Positions 48,388 to 59,330 of a stretch of DNA of 64,000 nucleotides are shown here, one piece after another (within the stretch, counting starts at the first letter, position 1; the number at the start of each line of letters is the position of its first letter). The position numbers and the translations under genes are program-made. The stretch spans positions 806,001-870,000 of the forward strand of contig CM063290.1 in assembly GCA_032173965.1 (NCBI GenBank), read 5' to 3'. Below the pieces are notes generated by a model. It was not told where the DNA came from, did no database searches, and saw only the letters and a list, made by a program, of their open reading frames with translations. This DNA comes from Sitta carolinensis (Eukaryota; Chordata; Aves; Passeriformes; Sittidae).

Positions 48388-48575
48388 ACTGCCCTGCTGG
48401 ATACTGCCCTGCTGGACACTGCCCTGCTGGACACTGCCCTGCTGGACACTGCCCTGCCCTGCTGGACACTGCCCTGCTGGACACTGCCCTGCTGGACACT
48501 GCCCTGCCCTGCTGGACACTGCCCTGCTGGACCCTGCCCTGCTGGACACTGCCCTGCCCTGCTGGACACTGCCCC
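48388..48575. repeat. 15/20-bp minisatellite (CACTGCCCTGCTGGA)
   Basis: About 11 units of cactgccctgctgga, several with an extra ccctg giving 20-bp steps. C-rich on the plus strand. The minus strand gives a QCPAG/SVQQG repeat frame with no sign of being a gene. Confidence 0.94.
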
Positions 48576-51500
48576 TCAAGGGCTCCCTTTCAGCCTGGAG
48601 GAGCTGTGTGTTACTCAGAGCCCGACAGGCAAGCACACACGAAGAGCACGAGGCAGCAGGGGGACAGCACAGCTGTGACAATTCTGCTCTGCAGACACTC
48701 GGGGTCCCTGGCAGCCCTGGCAGCAGAGCCAGGACAGTGACAGAACCCGGGGGTGCAAGGCCCAGAGCTGGAGCCACCCTCAGTGTCTGAGTGATTAATT
48801 AAACTTCAACGAGTGTCTGTCTGGCAGCTGTTAAAGTCCTGTGCCCAGCTCCACGCAGGTGTTCATGTGGCTCAGGGGGACAGTTCAACCCAAGGGCTTT
48901 CTGTCAAATCCTTCCCTGCTGCTGCTGCCACCCCCCATGCACTCCTCCAGGCCCAGGTGTGCCCAGGTGTGCCAGGCCCAGAACCCAGCAGAGAGGCTGC
49001 AGTTGCTGAACAGATGATACAGGATCTGGAGAGATTCCCAGCTCTGAGTGTAGTTCTGGGTAGCTCAGGAGCTGCCTGGATGGAAGAGCCTTTGGCAGGA
49101 GAGTCAGATCCATGTCAGATGGGCAGCCCTGATCCCTCAGCTCCTGAGCTTCCCCATCATGTTCAGGATTGGTCTTGGCAAGGTCTCTGGTGATCTCTGT
49201 TCCTTTCTTCTTTATTTCTTTAAGCTTAAGAAAAGGCTGCTGCCAATGCATTCAGCAAAGCCCTGTCAGCCAGTCTGCCTTGCTGTGAAATATTAGCAAA
49301 CAAGCAGTGATGGTAACACAGCCAAGTCTAACAAGATCTCCACTTATTATCCTGTCAATTTTGTTGGGAGAATATGGCATTGCTGTCAGATCCATCTGTT
49401 CAGTGCACAGCCTGTGCATAGAAATCACCTCATCTCACACACGGGGAAAGACTGGGGAGAAATCTGAAGGTAAGAGTGAAAGATGAATTAAAGATCTGCT
49501 AATAAATAGTGAGAAGTCAATTAAGATAATTGACCATCTGAGAGCAGCCAGGGTTTGTTCTGGTGTGGAGGGGGTGAAAATTCTCTCTCTAGCACCACAC
49601 AAACAGGATTTGTTGCAGCCTGCACAGATCAAATGTTATCCACAGCTTGGATCACCACGAAGTGATACAGACAGGAGGCACAAGAGCATGGCTGGGAAAA
49701 GCCATGGAAGGAAAACCTCCTATCAACTTAAACATATTTTTTTAAAAATATCAACAAATTAACCTAAGCACTTGTCACAAAATCGCTGCTGGTGTAGCTG
49801 GGATAACTTCCCTGGAAGAAGTGGAAATGGAACGGAAAAACTAACAAATGCTGGAGAAACTTCAAGGGACAAGTATCTATCCCTAACAATATTCCATTAT
49901 TGTTTATTCTGTTCCATTTAGGAGATTGAAGGAAAATTGCTGAGCAAGAGAACAGCTGGTGGAAAACTGGATATCATATTCCAGTTCTCACCAATCAATC
50001 AGTAATGGTTTGACTAACTCTAAACCCATTTCAATACAAAATGAACAGAAATACACTCAGCAACTGCAGCCTCTGCATGTTGAGCCTGGGAAGGCTTTAG
50101 TGGCTCAGCACTGCAGGACTGCCATCACTGCCCACAGTTCTTTCACTTGGTAACAAATGAAAATACATGGGATGTGTATGACCAACAGCTCCGAATTTTG
50201 GGTTAATTTGGATTATTATACACCTCACACAAAGCACATGGAGTTACTCTGTGTTTAAAGCTTCCCATCAGAGCAGCACAGGGCCTTGCTGAGGGAATTC
50301 CTCCTGCTGAGCTTTCAGCATCTCCATTATGTGCAGCAGGAGGTGCTGCCAAAACCATCCCAGAGAGAGGAACCATTTCCTGTGGACTGGACTGAATCCC
50401 TCTGCACCATTCCCAGCACAGACCTACAGCAGAGCAGGGCCTGGTGATGGATGAGCCTGAGCTGATGGCTACAGAAACACCTCCTTTGAGTCAAAACAGG
50501 GGCTTTTCTGCAAGGAAATCAAAGGGACAATTCCTGAACATGTGTGCATCAGCCCTCTTCCCTCACTGCTGCTGTCAGTGCAGCAGCACTCCTGCTGCAA
50601 GGCTGGCTCAGCTCTGTGCCTGGAACAGAGACCAGAGGAGCTGCTGAGGATTTATCTTCCCAATTAAAAACTGTACTGATTGGAAAATTTTGGTTTCTCT
50701 CATGAAAGCACGTTGGCTTCAGCAAGCCAAAAGATGAAATGCTCTGCATTTTGTCTCTCAGTTTGGGTGGAGAGGGATCCAGTGCTCCCACAGCTCCATG
50801 CTGCAGCTCAAACTCTCAATTAGCTTGAGAGAGCTAACGAGCACCCAGCCAAGAACAGTCCCCTTCCACACCCTGTGCATGCAGCCAGAGCCCTGAGCAG
50901 CTCCTCCAGAGGCCAAATCCTTCCAGGGGCAGAAAACTGGGGTCCAGGCCAATATCACTACTGCTAATTTAAATTAATTCAAAGAGCACATGCACCCTCA
51001 CCCTTTAGAAGGCCAGGCACATCCTAAATATTTAACATCATGGTCCCAAGACAAAATAAATGCAAGAATATTAATTACCATCTTACTTACTCAGCATCAC
51101 CTCTGGAAATCAGATATGAAAAAGCACAAGAAATCTGACACGTGCTGTAAACCAAACTCCCATCTCTGGTGCCTTTGGAACAGCTTTAGATGGACCAAGT
51201 CTGGACAAGCAGAGGAGAAACAGACCCCACCCCAGCACACCCCTGGGGACACTCCAGCCACTGCACCAGGCACACTGCAGGCACACTCTCTAAAACACCC
51301 ACATTTGTACTCAGTTGTGTCCCCTCATCCTCCTGAACTCTGCCCTGCAAGAGGATCCTCTTGAAAGCAGCTGAATTTTCATGATACTGAAAAAACGTTA
51401 CCAGCCCTGGAAATAAGAAAGTCAAATTAACATGACTTGCAGCACTCTGCAACTCCCCATATTCTGTTCTCTGAGCACTGTTCATTTGCAGAACTCCAGT

Positions 51501-51888
51501 GAAATTGAACGATCACTTTAGACAAACACATGTTTAACTGAAATAAGATTTTGACTATAAATGTCTAAGATGTGAAACGCTAAATTAAAGAATCCACTTT
51601 AAAGAGCTTGTAAGTTAAATTAGTGCTTGAAAACTCAGCACAAATTAATCATCTGCTTCCAGACATCTGTTTCCCTTAAAAATATGCTTCCTTAAGTCTA
51701 TTACTCCTTGAAATGGGATCACACAGATACAGTCTGACTGCACTGGCGAACGGCAGTCCCCCCAGCTGCACTTTAATTACCCATCCAAGCAATGCCTTGG
51801 AACAGGGGCGGGAGCAGAGCAGAGCTGATGGGAATCGCTGCCACACCCAGGCCTTGCAGAGCCTGCCCCAGAGCCCAGGGATGCTCCT
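48576..51888. other. Intergenic sequence, no gene seen
   Basis: Unique sequence between two minisatellites, moderately AT-rich after 49250. Short frames only, none with recognisable domains or paired splice sites. Confidence 0.4.
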
Positions 51889-53340
51889 GAGGGGACTGCA
51901 ATCCCCTCAGGCTGCTGCAGCAGAACCTGCTGCTCCTCACAGGACTGCAATCCCCTCAGGCTGCTGCAGCAGAACCTGCTGCTCCTGACGGGACTGCAAT
52001 CCCCTCAGGCTGCTGCAGCAGAACCTGCTGCTCCTGACGGGACTGCAATCCCCTCAGGCTGCTGCAGCAGAACCTGCTGCTCCTGACGGGACTGCAATCC
52101 CCTCAGGCTGCTGCAGCAGAACCTGCTGCTCCTGACGGGACTGCAATCCCCTCAGGCTGCTGCAGCAGAACCTGCTGCTCCTGACAGGACTGCAATCCCC
52201 TCAGGCTGCTGCAGCAGAACCTGCTGCTCCTGACAGGACTGCAATCCCCTCAGGCTGCTGCAGCAGAACCTGCTGCTCCTGACAGGACTGCAATCCCCTC
52301 AGGCTGCTGCAGCAGAACCTGCTGCTCCTGACGGGACTGCAATCCCCTCAGGCTGCTGCAGCAGAACCTGCTGCTCCTGACGGGACTGCAATCCCCTCAG
52401 GCTGCTGCAGCAGAACCTGCTGCTCCTGACGGGACCGCAATCCCCTCAGGCTGCTGCAGCAGAACCTGCTGCTCCTGACAGGACTGCAATCCCCTCAGGC
52501 TGCTGCAGCAGAACCTGCTGCTCCTGACAGGACTGCAATCCCCTCAGGCTGCTGCAGCAGAACCTGCTGCTCCTGAGGGGACTGCAATCCCCTCAGGCTG
52601 CTGCAGCAGAACCTGCTGCTCCTGACGGGACTGCAATCCCCTCAGGCTGCTGCAGCAGAACCTGCTGCTCCTGACGGGACTGCAATCCCCTCAGGCTGCT
52701 GCAGCAGAACCTGCTGCTCCTCACAGGACTGCAATCCCCTCAGGCTGCTGCAGCAGAACCTGCTGCTCCTGACGGGACTGCAATCCCCTCAGGCTGCTGC
52801 AGCAGAACCTGCTGCTCCTGACGGGACTGCAATCCCCTCAGGCTGCTGCAGCAGAACCTGCTGCTCCTGACGGGACTGCAATCCCCTCAGGCTGCTGCAG
52901 CAGAACCTGCTGCTCCTGACAGGACTGCAATCCCCTCAGGCTGCTGCAGCAGAACCTGCTGCTCCTGACGGGACTGCAATCCCCTCAGGCTGCTGCAGCA
53001 GAACCTGCTGCTCCTCACAGGACTGCAATCCCCTCAGGCTGCTGCAGCAGAACCTGCTGCTCCTGACGGGACTGCAATCCCCTCAGGCTGCTGCAGCAGA
53101 ACCTGCTGCTCCTGACAGGACTGCAATCCCCTCAGGCTGCTGCAGCAGAACCTGCTGCTCCTGACAGGACTGCAATCCCCTCAGGCTGCTGCAGCAGAAC
53201 CTGCTGCTCCTGAGGGGACTGCAATCCCCTCAGGCTGCTGCAGCAGAACCTGCTGCTCCTGACGGGACTGCAATCCCCTCAGGCTGCTGCAGCAGAACCT
53301 GCTGCTCCTGACAGGACTGCAATCCTCTCAGGGTGCTGCA
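51889..53340. repeat. 49-bp hairpin-forming minisatellite, about 29 copies
   Basis: The unit begins ggactgcaatcccctcaggc and continues tgctgcagcagaacctgctg and ctcctgacg, with an exact 49-bp step (51901 to 51950) and almost no length variation. Copies differ mainly at the join, ctgacggg, ctgacagg, ctcacagg or ctgagggg. Each unit holds the perfect palindrome ctgctgcagcag and the inverted repeat gcagcag-aac-ctgctgc, so each copy could fold into a hairpin. Divergent copies mark the right edge (about 53320-53370). Confidence 0.98.
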
Positions 53341-53544
53341 GCAGTGCCTGGCCCAGGCTCTGCAGGAACCTGCTGCTCCTCGTGCAGCCACACAGAGCAG
53401 TGGCCCAGCCAGGAGGTTCCTCAAGGAAGGAGGTCACAGCCCTCCCTCACAGGACTGTCCCACACCCCAGGTTTTGGGCTGTCAGACACCAGAGTCCCCA
53501 CCCCTGGTGTTACTGTGCAAGGCTGCATTCCCTGTGTGCTGAGA

Positions 53545-53590
53545 TAAGATCAGAGAATGGTGGGGTTTGGAGAAGACCTCACTGGTTTGA
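53545..53590 (-). mobile_element. Possible CR1 3'-end remnant, antisense
   Basis: The sequence gatcagagaatggtggggtt followed by tggagaagacctcactggtt resembles the antisense CR1 end (GAATGGTTTGGGTTGGAAGG, then GACCTC). Only about 45 bp is similar, so the call is weak. Confidence 0.4.
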
Positions 53591-56500
53591 ATATAAAGGA
53601 ACTGTTTCTGTGTCATTACAAAGTCTGACATGGAAGTTCACATTTCTTTTAAATGCACCCACCAGGAAGAATGGGATTTATCTTTATTAGCAAGTGCCCA
53701 GCCAAGCAAGCAGTGAAATTCAGGCTGTTCAGAACCTCAAGCTCCCTTTTCAGCATCCCTGTCCTGTGTGTTCACTGCAGGGCTAGCAGAGCACTGCAGC
53801 TGCTCCAGCTGCTCTCCCTCCATGGCCCCCTCACACTCAAACACAGCCAGGCCAGCACTGGGAGCACAGAGAAGGCAAGGCCAGGTAAGCCAGCTGCACC
53901 CAGACTGCCAACTCTCCTGCCTTGGCCATGGCCAGGCTAAAGTCACGTGCAAAAGAAGAGATTTCCACACCCACAGCTTTCTACACACACAACATTCCAC
54001 CTCAACTAGGCCAGCCAGGCACTGCTCATTTTAATTTCTTTCTGTCTCAACCAACACAGGACTTTAAAAGATAATCTCTGCTAGAAATTCAATTTATTTC
54101 TCCTCCTGCATGTCTAAGCAGATCTGTAATCAGTGTAATCACTGCCACTGTCTCGTGTGTGACTGAGGGTCCTGCACATGATTTTCCCTCTTGTGAAAAG
54201 GAACAGCATTAAGATCTTATCAAAACAAATCCAAGTGAGCATCAGTCCAAGAACAAAACTGACCCAGCATGCTCCTGGGTGAAAATCTCGCTGTTCTTTC
54301 ACAAAATGTTTTATTCTTACATACCTTAATCTTATTTAAGGTGTGAATGGGAAAGTCAGGGTGAAAGCCCTCCTAGCAAAGTGTCAGAACAGGGGCTCCT
54401 GTGCCAGGAGTGAGGGATGTGGGATGGCTCCCTAACACCTGCAACATCCTGTACAACTGCTTAAAGCAGGGCAGTTGATATTCCAGTAAACAACCACATA
54501 AATGTAACTGCAGACTCTTTTCTGGCTTTGAATTAGAAAATATATAATTTCTCAAAATATGCCAAACCCATCTGTTCTTTGCAGATTCTTGAACAGCTTA
54601 ATTTATGCCTTCTTTCATGAACTAGCAAAGCAATTTAAGCCTGCCAACCCAGGATGAGAGCCACTAGCCTTTACTAGGCTGAAGTGATTGTTTATTCTGT
54701 GTTGGTACAGATTCTGAACCAAAAAAGTCTTCACTAGATGGATTTTCAACAAGCTGCAGCCTTGTTCAGACAGTTTAATTAATTTTGAGAGAAGACTAAA
54801 ATTGAATGGCCTTCTAGATGTGTGAACTGCAGATTGCTGCTCCGTCCCAGCCATATGTCTAAACCCCTGGCTCTGTACAACGCTGCTTGGGATTGCACAC
54901 ACCAGATGTTCCCAGATGCTCCCAGAATTTAAAGGCTGAGTTCTGGAGGTGCTGAATCTCTGGGCTCAGGGTCCCTTCAGTTCATAACCCAGGGCACAGT
55001 GCTGGAGAGGGAGGCATTTGCAGTTTGCCCAAAGTGTCCCATTCCCACGGAGTTTTGGAGTTGCTGCATAGAGCATGTCACCCCCAGGCTGGATTTTCTG
55101 GGACCCCAAATGGCTGCTGCAGCTCCAATTCACAGTGACACAAACATTTCTGACCCAGTGTCCCCCACCAGCTCGGGGCTGGCATCACCAGTACTCACCA
55201 GTAACACCACATCCCCTGGGCACGAGGATCAGCAGCGTGGTTCAGGACCCCAGGACACTTCATGGCAGGAACAATCCCACAGGAGCAGCTGGATGGGCAG
55301 CAGGGACATTTGTTTGTATTGCTTCCACTCCATGAAAGAAAACAAAGCTTGTTCATTTAAACTAAAAACTGAAGAAATGTTGTATATATATTTATATTTA
55401 TATATATATATATTTATATATAAAAAGGCTGATGTGTATTTGGCTTCAGCTGCACTACAAAAACGCTGCCCTGCTCCATTAGCCAAATGTCACTGTCACA
55501 CAAAGAACTGTCCCTGGATTAACTCCTAAAATTATAAGAAATTATGTGATAAAACACACTGCAGTAATCTATCCTGACCTCCTGTAAGCACCATACAATT
55601 CTTCTAAATTAATTCCAATTAAAGCAAGTTTTTCCACCTCCCACAACGGAGATCTTCTCGTTTGCTTCCTTGCAAGCACTGTTCCCAGGCCTCAGTCACA
55701 CCTCCCAAACTGCATCCTGGCCATGAGGTAGAAATCCAGCTCCAAAATGTAAAGGATTAATCCAGTGTCTGGTTCTGTTCCTCCGTAGGAAAATGCTTTT
55801 TGTTTAGAAAATCCACTGTTCTCTCCCAAGTGATAACACAGCCACTCTCCTGGGTTAGAGCCTGAGTGGAACAGACAAACTCAAACGTGGCTCCTGATCC
55901 AGAAGGGAGACCAGAGCTCAGCTGCCACCTTCAGCCAAGAACTACCTGTGAAATGAATGATCTTCCTTCCCTCCTGCCATCTCCTGCCAAGGCAGATGTG
56001 TACAGTCACTACCTGCTACTGGATTCAGCACCAATCTATTTGGATAGATTTTTTTTTTTCAGAAAACATGTAACCAAGTGCTTAAAAATCTATTTTAATG
56101 ACGTTTTCAAGAATAATAATACTCTGCATTACAAAAGAAAGAGGTAAAAGGTACGTCTTTGACATATCAGAAAAACTTACAGCAAAGGCAAAGAGTATCT
56201 TCCAACCAAAATAAAGCTATGTTGTTCCCTACAGGGAAGCTTTAGGTGTCTGAGATTCCTTCACCCAATTCACTTTCAGCCTTCATAGAAAGAGGTGAAC
56301 AGTCAATATAGACACTCTACCATGTCAGTTTAAATATTCCACTGACTGTCGACAATGTAGCAATAAAATTTAAAATATACAGAAAATGGATCTGCTGTTC
56401 CAAAGCTACTCACACAACCAACAGCAAAAATACATAACAAAATAAGCAGAAATTAAGTGTTTTCATTCATAAAAGCAGAATTACTCCCACATTCCACTCT

Positions 56501-56890
56501 GTCTCAAATCAACACGGTAACCAAAAAGGAAGACAAATCTACACAGGACTCACAAATCCGGACTAATCCTAATTCTACAAACCATTTGCTGTAGAAACAC
56601 AGTTCACACATGAAAACATGTAAAATTCATAATAACAGCTCAGAACAAGTGATGCTAAGGAAGGGTCGCAGCCTGTTGGGCAGAACAAGCCCCAGCCCAG
56701 CATTCCAGACACCGCAGTGCTTTGGAGAATCCTCACAGAAGGCCAGAAGTGATCACCAGAAGGGTTTTTCCAGGCAGGAGGCCAAGAGAGCAGGTCGGCA
56801 GCGCTGCCCGCCGTGCGCTGTCGGGCCCTGGAGCACGGAGCGCTGCGAGCGCCTCCCGGCCGTGCGGGCAGAGCGCGCTGCGCCCGCCTC
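53591..56890. other. Intergenic sequence and possible distal PLCH1 3' untranslated region
   Basis: Unique sequence, becoming AT-rich after about 55350. On the minus strand ATTAAA (plus TTTAAT at 56094-56099) is one candidate polyadenylation signal for PLCH1, 1.1 kb past its stop, followed by a T-run on the plus strand. No separate gene was recognised. Confidence 0.35.
55381..55424. repeat. TA-rich microsatellite
   Basis: About 44 bp of tata/ttta repeats, such as tatatatttatatttatata and tatatatatatttatatata. Confidence 0.9.
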
Positions 56891-56894
56891 GGCG

Positions 56895-57165
56895 GACGGG
56901 CAAGGGCACGGCAAACACCGGCCCAGGGGCACGGCAAACACCGGCCCACGGGCACGGCGAACACCGGCCCACGGGCACGGAGCGTGCTCGGGACGAACCT
57001 GAGCGCTCAGGGCAAGGGGCACCCTAAACCAACACCGACCCACGGGCACGGAGTGCGCTCGGGACGAACCTGAGCGCTCCAGGCAAGGGGCACGGCAAAC
57101 CAACACCGACCCACGGGCATGAAAGAGCGCTCGGGACGAACCTGAGCGCTCCGGGCAGCTCCCGG
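56895..57165. repeat. Tandem repeats just past the PLCH1 stop codon
   Basis: Two nested patterns lie here: about four short units of ggcacggcaaacaccggccc, then three longer copies of 71-72 bp sharing ggacgaacctgagcgctc (at about 56991, 57062 and 57134) and aacaccgacccacgggca. The block is CpG-rich and begins about 30 bp beyond the stop codon, in the presumed 3' untranslated region of PLCH1. Confidence 0.88.
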
Positions 57166-57192
57166 CGAAGCCCTGCCGCCTGCGGCTCGGCG

Positions 57193-59330
57193 CTACAGCC
57201 GCAGCAGGAAATAGATCTCGGGCTGCTCGTGGGCGCCGGGCGGCAGCGGCAGCTCCCCGCAGCCGTGCTGCAGGGCCGAGCAGGCGCCCTCCGGCACGCC
57301 GCGGTGCTCGCCGGGGCAGCCGTGCAGGTAGCGGGCGATGTAGGAGCCGGTGGAGTGCCGGTTCGCGGCGTGCCCCGCCGCCTTGTGCCGCAGCACCACC
57401 CCGGGCACGCCGCTGCCCTCGCAGGGCCGGGGCTTGCCCGCCGCCTCCTGCCGCTCCCGGGCGCGGCTGGCGATGTTCCGCACCCGGCTCTGGCTGCGGG
57501 ACGACAGCTTCCTCACCAGGGCGCGGGGGCAGTCCTCGTCCGCCTGCCCGGGGCACGGCGGCTCCCGGCCGTCCTCCTGCTCCGGGGACAGCAGCCTCCG
57601 CAGCTGCTCCGTCAGCGCGTCCGTCGAGTGCGGCCTCACGGCCTGCATGGCGGCCGCCTTCCTGTCCCTCAGGCCCGACGAGATGAAGCTGCGGCTGATG
57701 TACTGATACTTGCTCTCGAAGTTGCAGGAAATGTCCTCCGAGGTCAGGTCTCCGAGGCTCTTGGACTTGCAGGGGCTGCCGTGCTGGCTGGCGGGGTGCG
57801 TGTGGAAGGGCAGTGCCCGCGGCGGCGCGGGCCGGGCTGCGCAGAGCGGCGGGGCCCGCCCGGCAGCGCGGGGCCGCTCCGCGGGCACAGGCGGCTGGCT
57901 GCCCGCGATCCCCGAGGGCACAGGCGGCTGGCTGCCCGCGATCCCCGAGGGCACAGGCGGCTGGCTCCCTGCGGTCCCCGAGGGCACAGGCGGCTGGCTG
58001 CCCGCGGGCACAGGCGGCTGGCTGCCCGCGTTCCACGCCTGCCCCGCGCAGGGCCGGGCCGCAGCACCGGGCGCAGCAGCGGAGCTGCTCCCCGAGGTGC
58101 TGTCCGCACCGCGCCCAGGGTCCTGCTGCTGCCTCAGGCTCAGTGGAGAAGCCAGCTGGCTCATGTCCTGCCGTCGGTACTCACAGGCCGTCACCGGGAG
58201 CTCCTGGCAGTCCCCGTCCACCTCCAGCAGGCTGCTGCTGGCAGAGCGCTCCCCGGGGACAGGCGGCCCCAGCGCCTCCGCGAAGAGGAGACTGTTGGAA
58301 CCGAAAGAACTGGCAGACTCGGGGGCTTCCCAGCTTGGGCCAGATTTTGTAGCACAATTCCTTCTGGGGTTTGCGTTTAGCAAAGAGAGGGCTGAAGAAC
58401 AAGAAGAGTCAGGCAAGTTGCTTTCTAGGCTGTTTAATCTTTTCTTGCCAGCTAATGCTCTGTGGCTCTTACATTCAGAAGCTGGAGATGCCTCGTGGAT
58501 AATTTTGTGTGTGGAATACTCTGCATCCTCCAGGCTGGAGAACGTGGCTGTGTCCGGAGTGGAGAATAAAGGGGACTTGCTGCATTTTGTGGGATTGACG
58601 TTGTGCCTACAGGGGCTGCTCAGGTCTGCAGCAAACACGTGTGGGAGTGCAGCCCCCACCCTGGGGGTCTGGCTGCTGCTGCCATGGGGGCTGGAGGCAG
58701 GGGGAAGGGGAGTTTGGTCATCTGTGCCATCGAGCTGCCCAAGGAGAGCGGACACAGAGCTGTCCAGCTCGCTCTCAGTTGAGAGAGACACTTCATCAAT
58801 GAGGTGAGAAATGTCACTGTCCTGCAGGGCCACCGTGGAGTGACAGTCAGGGCCCTCAGGGCACACGGCAGAAGAAAGGGAAAGAGGTGCTGCAGTGCTG
58901 TTCTTCGTGTCATATTTGTGATTCTCCACCTCTCCTTTCTGAGAAAGAGAAGTCCCCATGAGGCTGATTTTCCCTTCCTTAGATGCTTTTGTGTCATCTT
59001 CCTTTTTACTGTCTGCACAGTTTTGGTGGTGTGATTTTTCTGTGGGAAGTTCAGAGTCAGAGTCCTGCACTAGGGGGACAGTTCCATCAGAAAGATGATT
59101 CGCCTGGTAGTCCACGAGATGATTTGCTTGAGCTACACCATTTGAAAAAAACAAATGTTCAGGTTGCTCCTGTGGAGGTGGTACTAAAGAGTCAGCTGTA
59201 GAATCCCTCTGGTCATTCTCCTTCTCAAACTGAGATCCTAAATTTGAAGCATTTTCCTTTTGGTCCGAACGTGGAAAAACCAATTCTTTCAAGCTGGTTT
59301 CCTTCTCATTTGTATTTTCCTCACTGTTGG
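57193..59330 (-). CDS. PLCH1: PLCH1 last exon, 711-residue C-terminal tail
   Basis: A single exon of 2138 coding bases follows acceptor tttctcatttaatttag and ends at TAG (57195-57193). The N-terminal half (to about 58340) is serine- and acid-rich with moderate GC. The C-terminal half is very GC-rich and holds the 11-residue repeat [11 protein letters not shown] (57890-58040). A conserved block [20 protein letters not shown] followed by ISRSF lies near 57690-57770. The protein ends in IYFLLRL, a hydrophobic C-terminus that could be a PDZ ligand. No catalytic motif is expected here. Confidence 0.94.

Noticed and set aside
48247..48790. Frames across the 15-bp repeat
   Set aside because: Simple-repeat translation only. 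No start context or domain.
56753..58036. 427-codon minus-strand frame overlapping the PLCH1 end in another register
   Set aside because: Shadow of the same GC-rich exon and of the 3' repeat. It has no splice acceptor or conserved sequence of its own.
57229..58807. Plus-strand frames of 365-383 codons opposite PLCH1
   Set aside because: Antisense shadows of the GC-rich PLCH1 last exon. The minus frame has the known domain sequence, correct splice phases and frame-preserving repeats.
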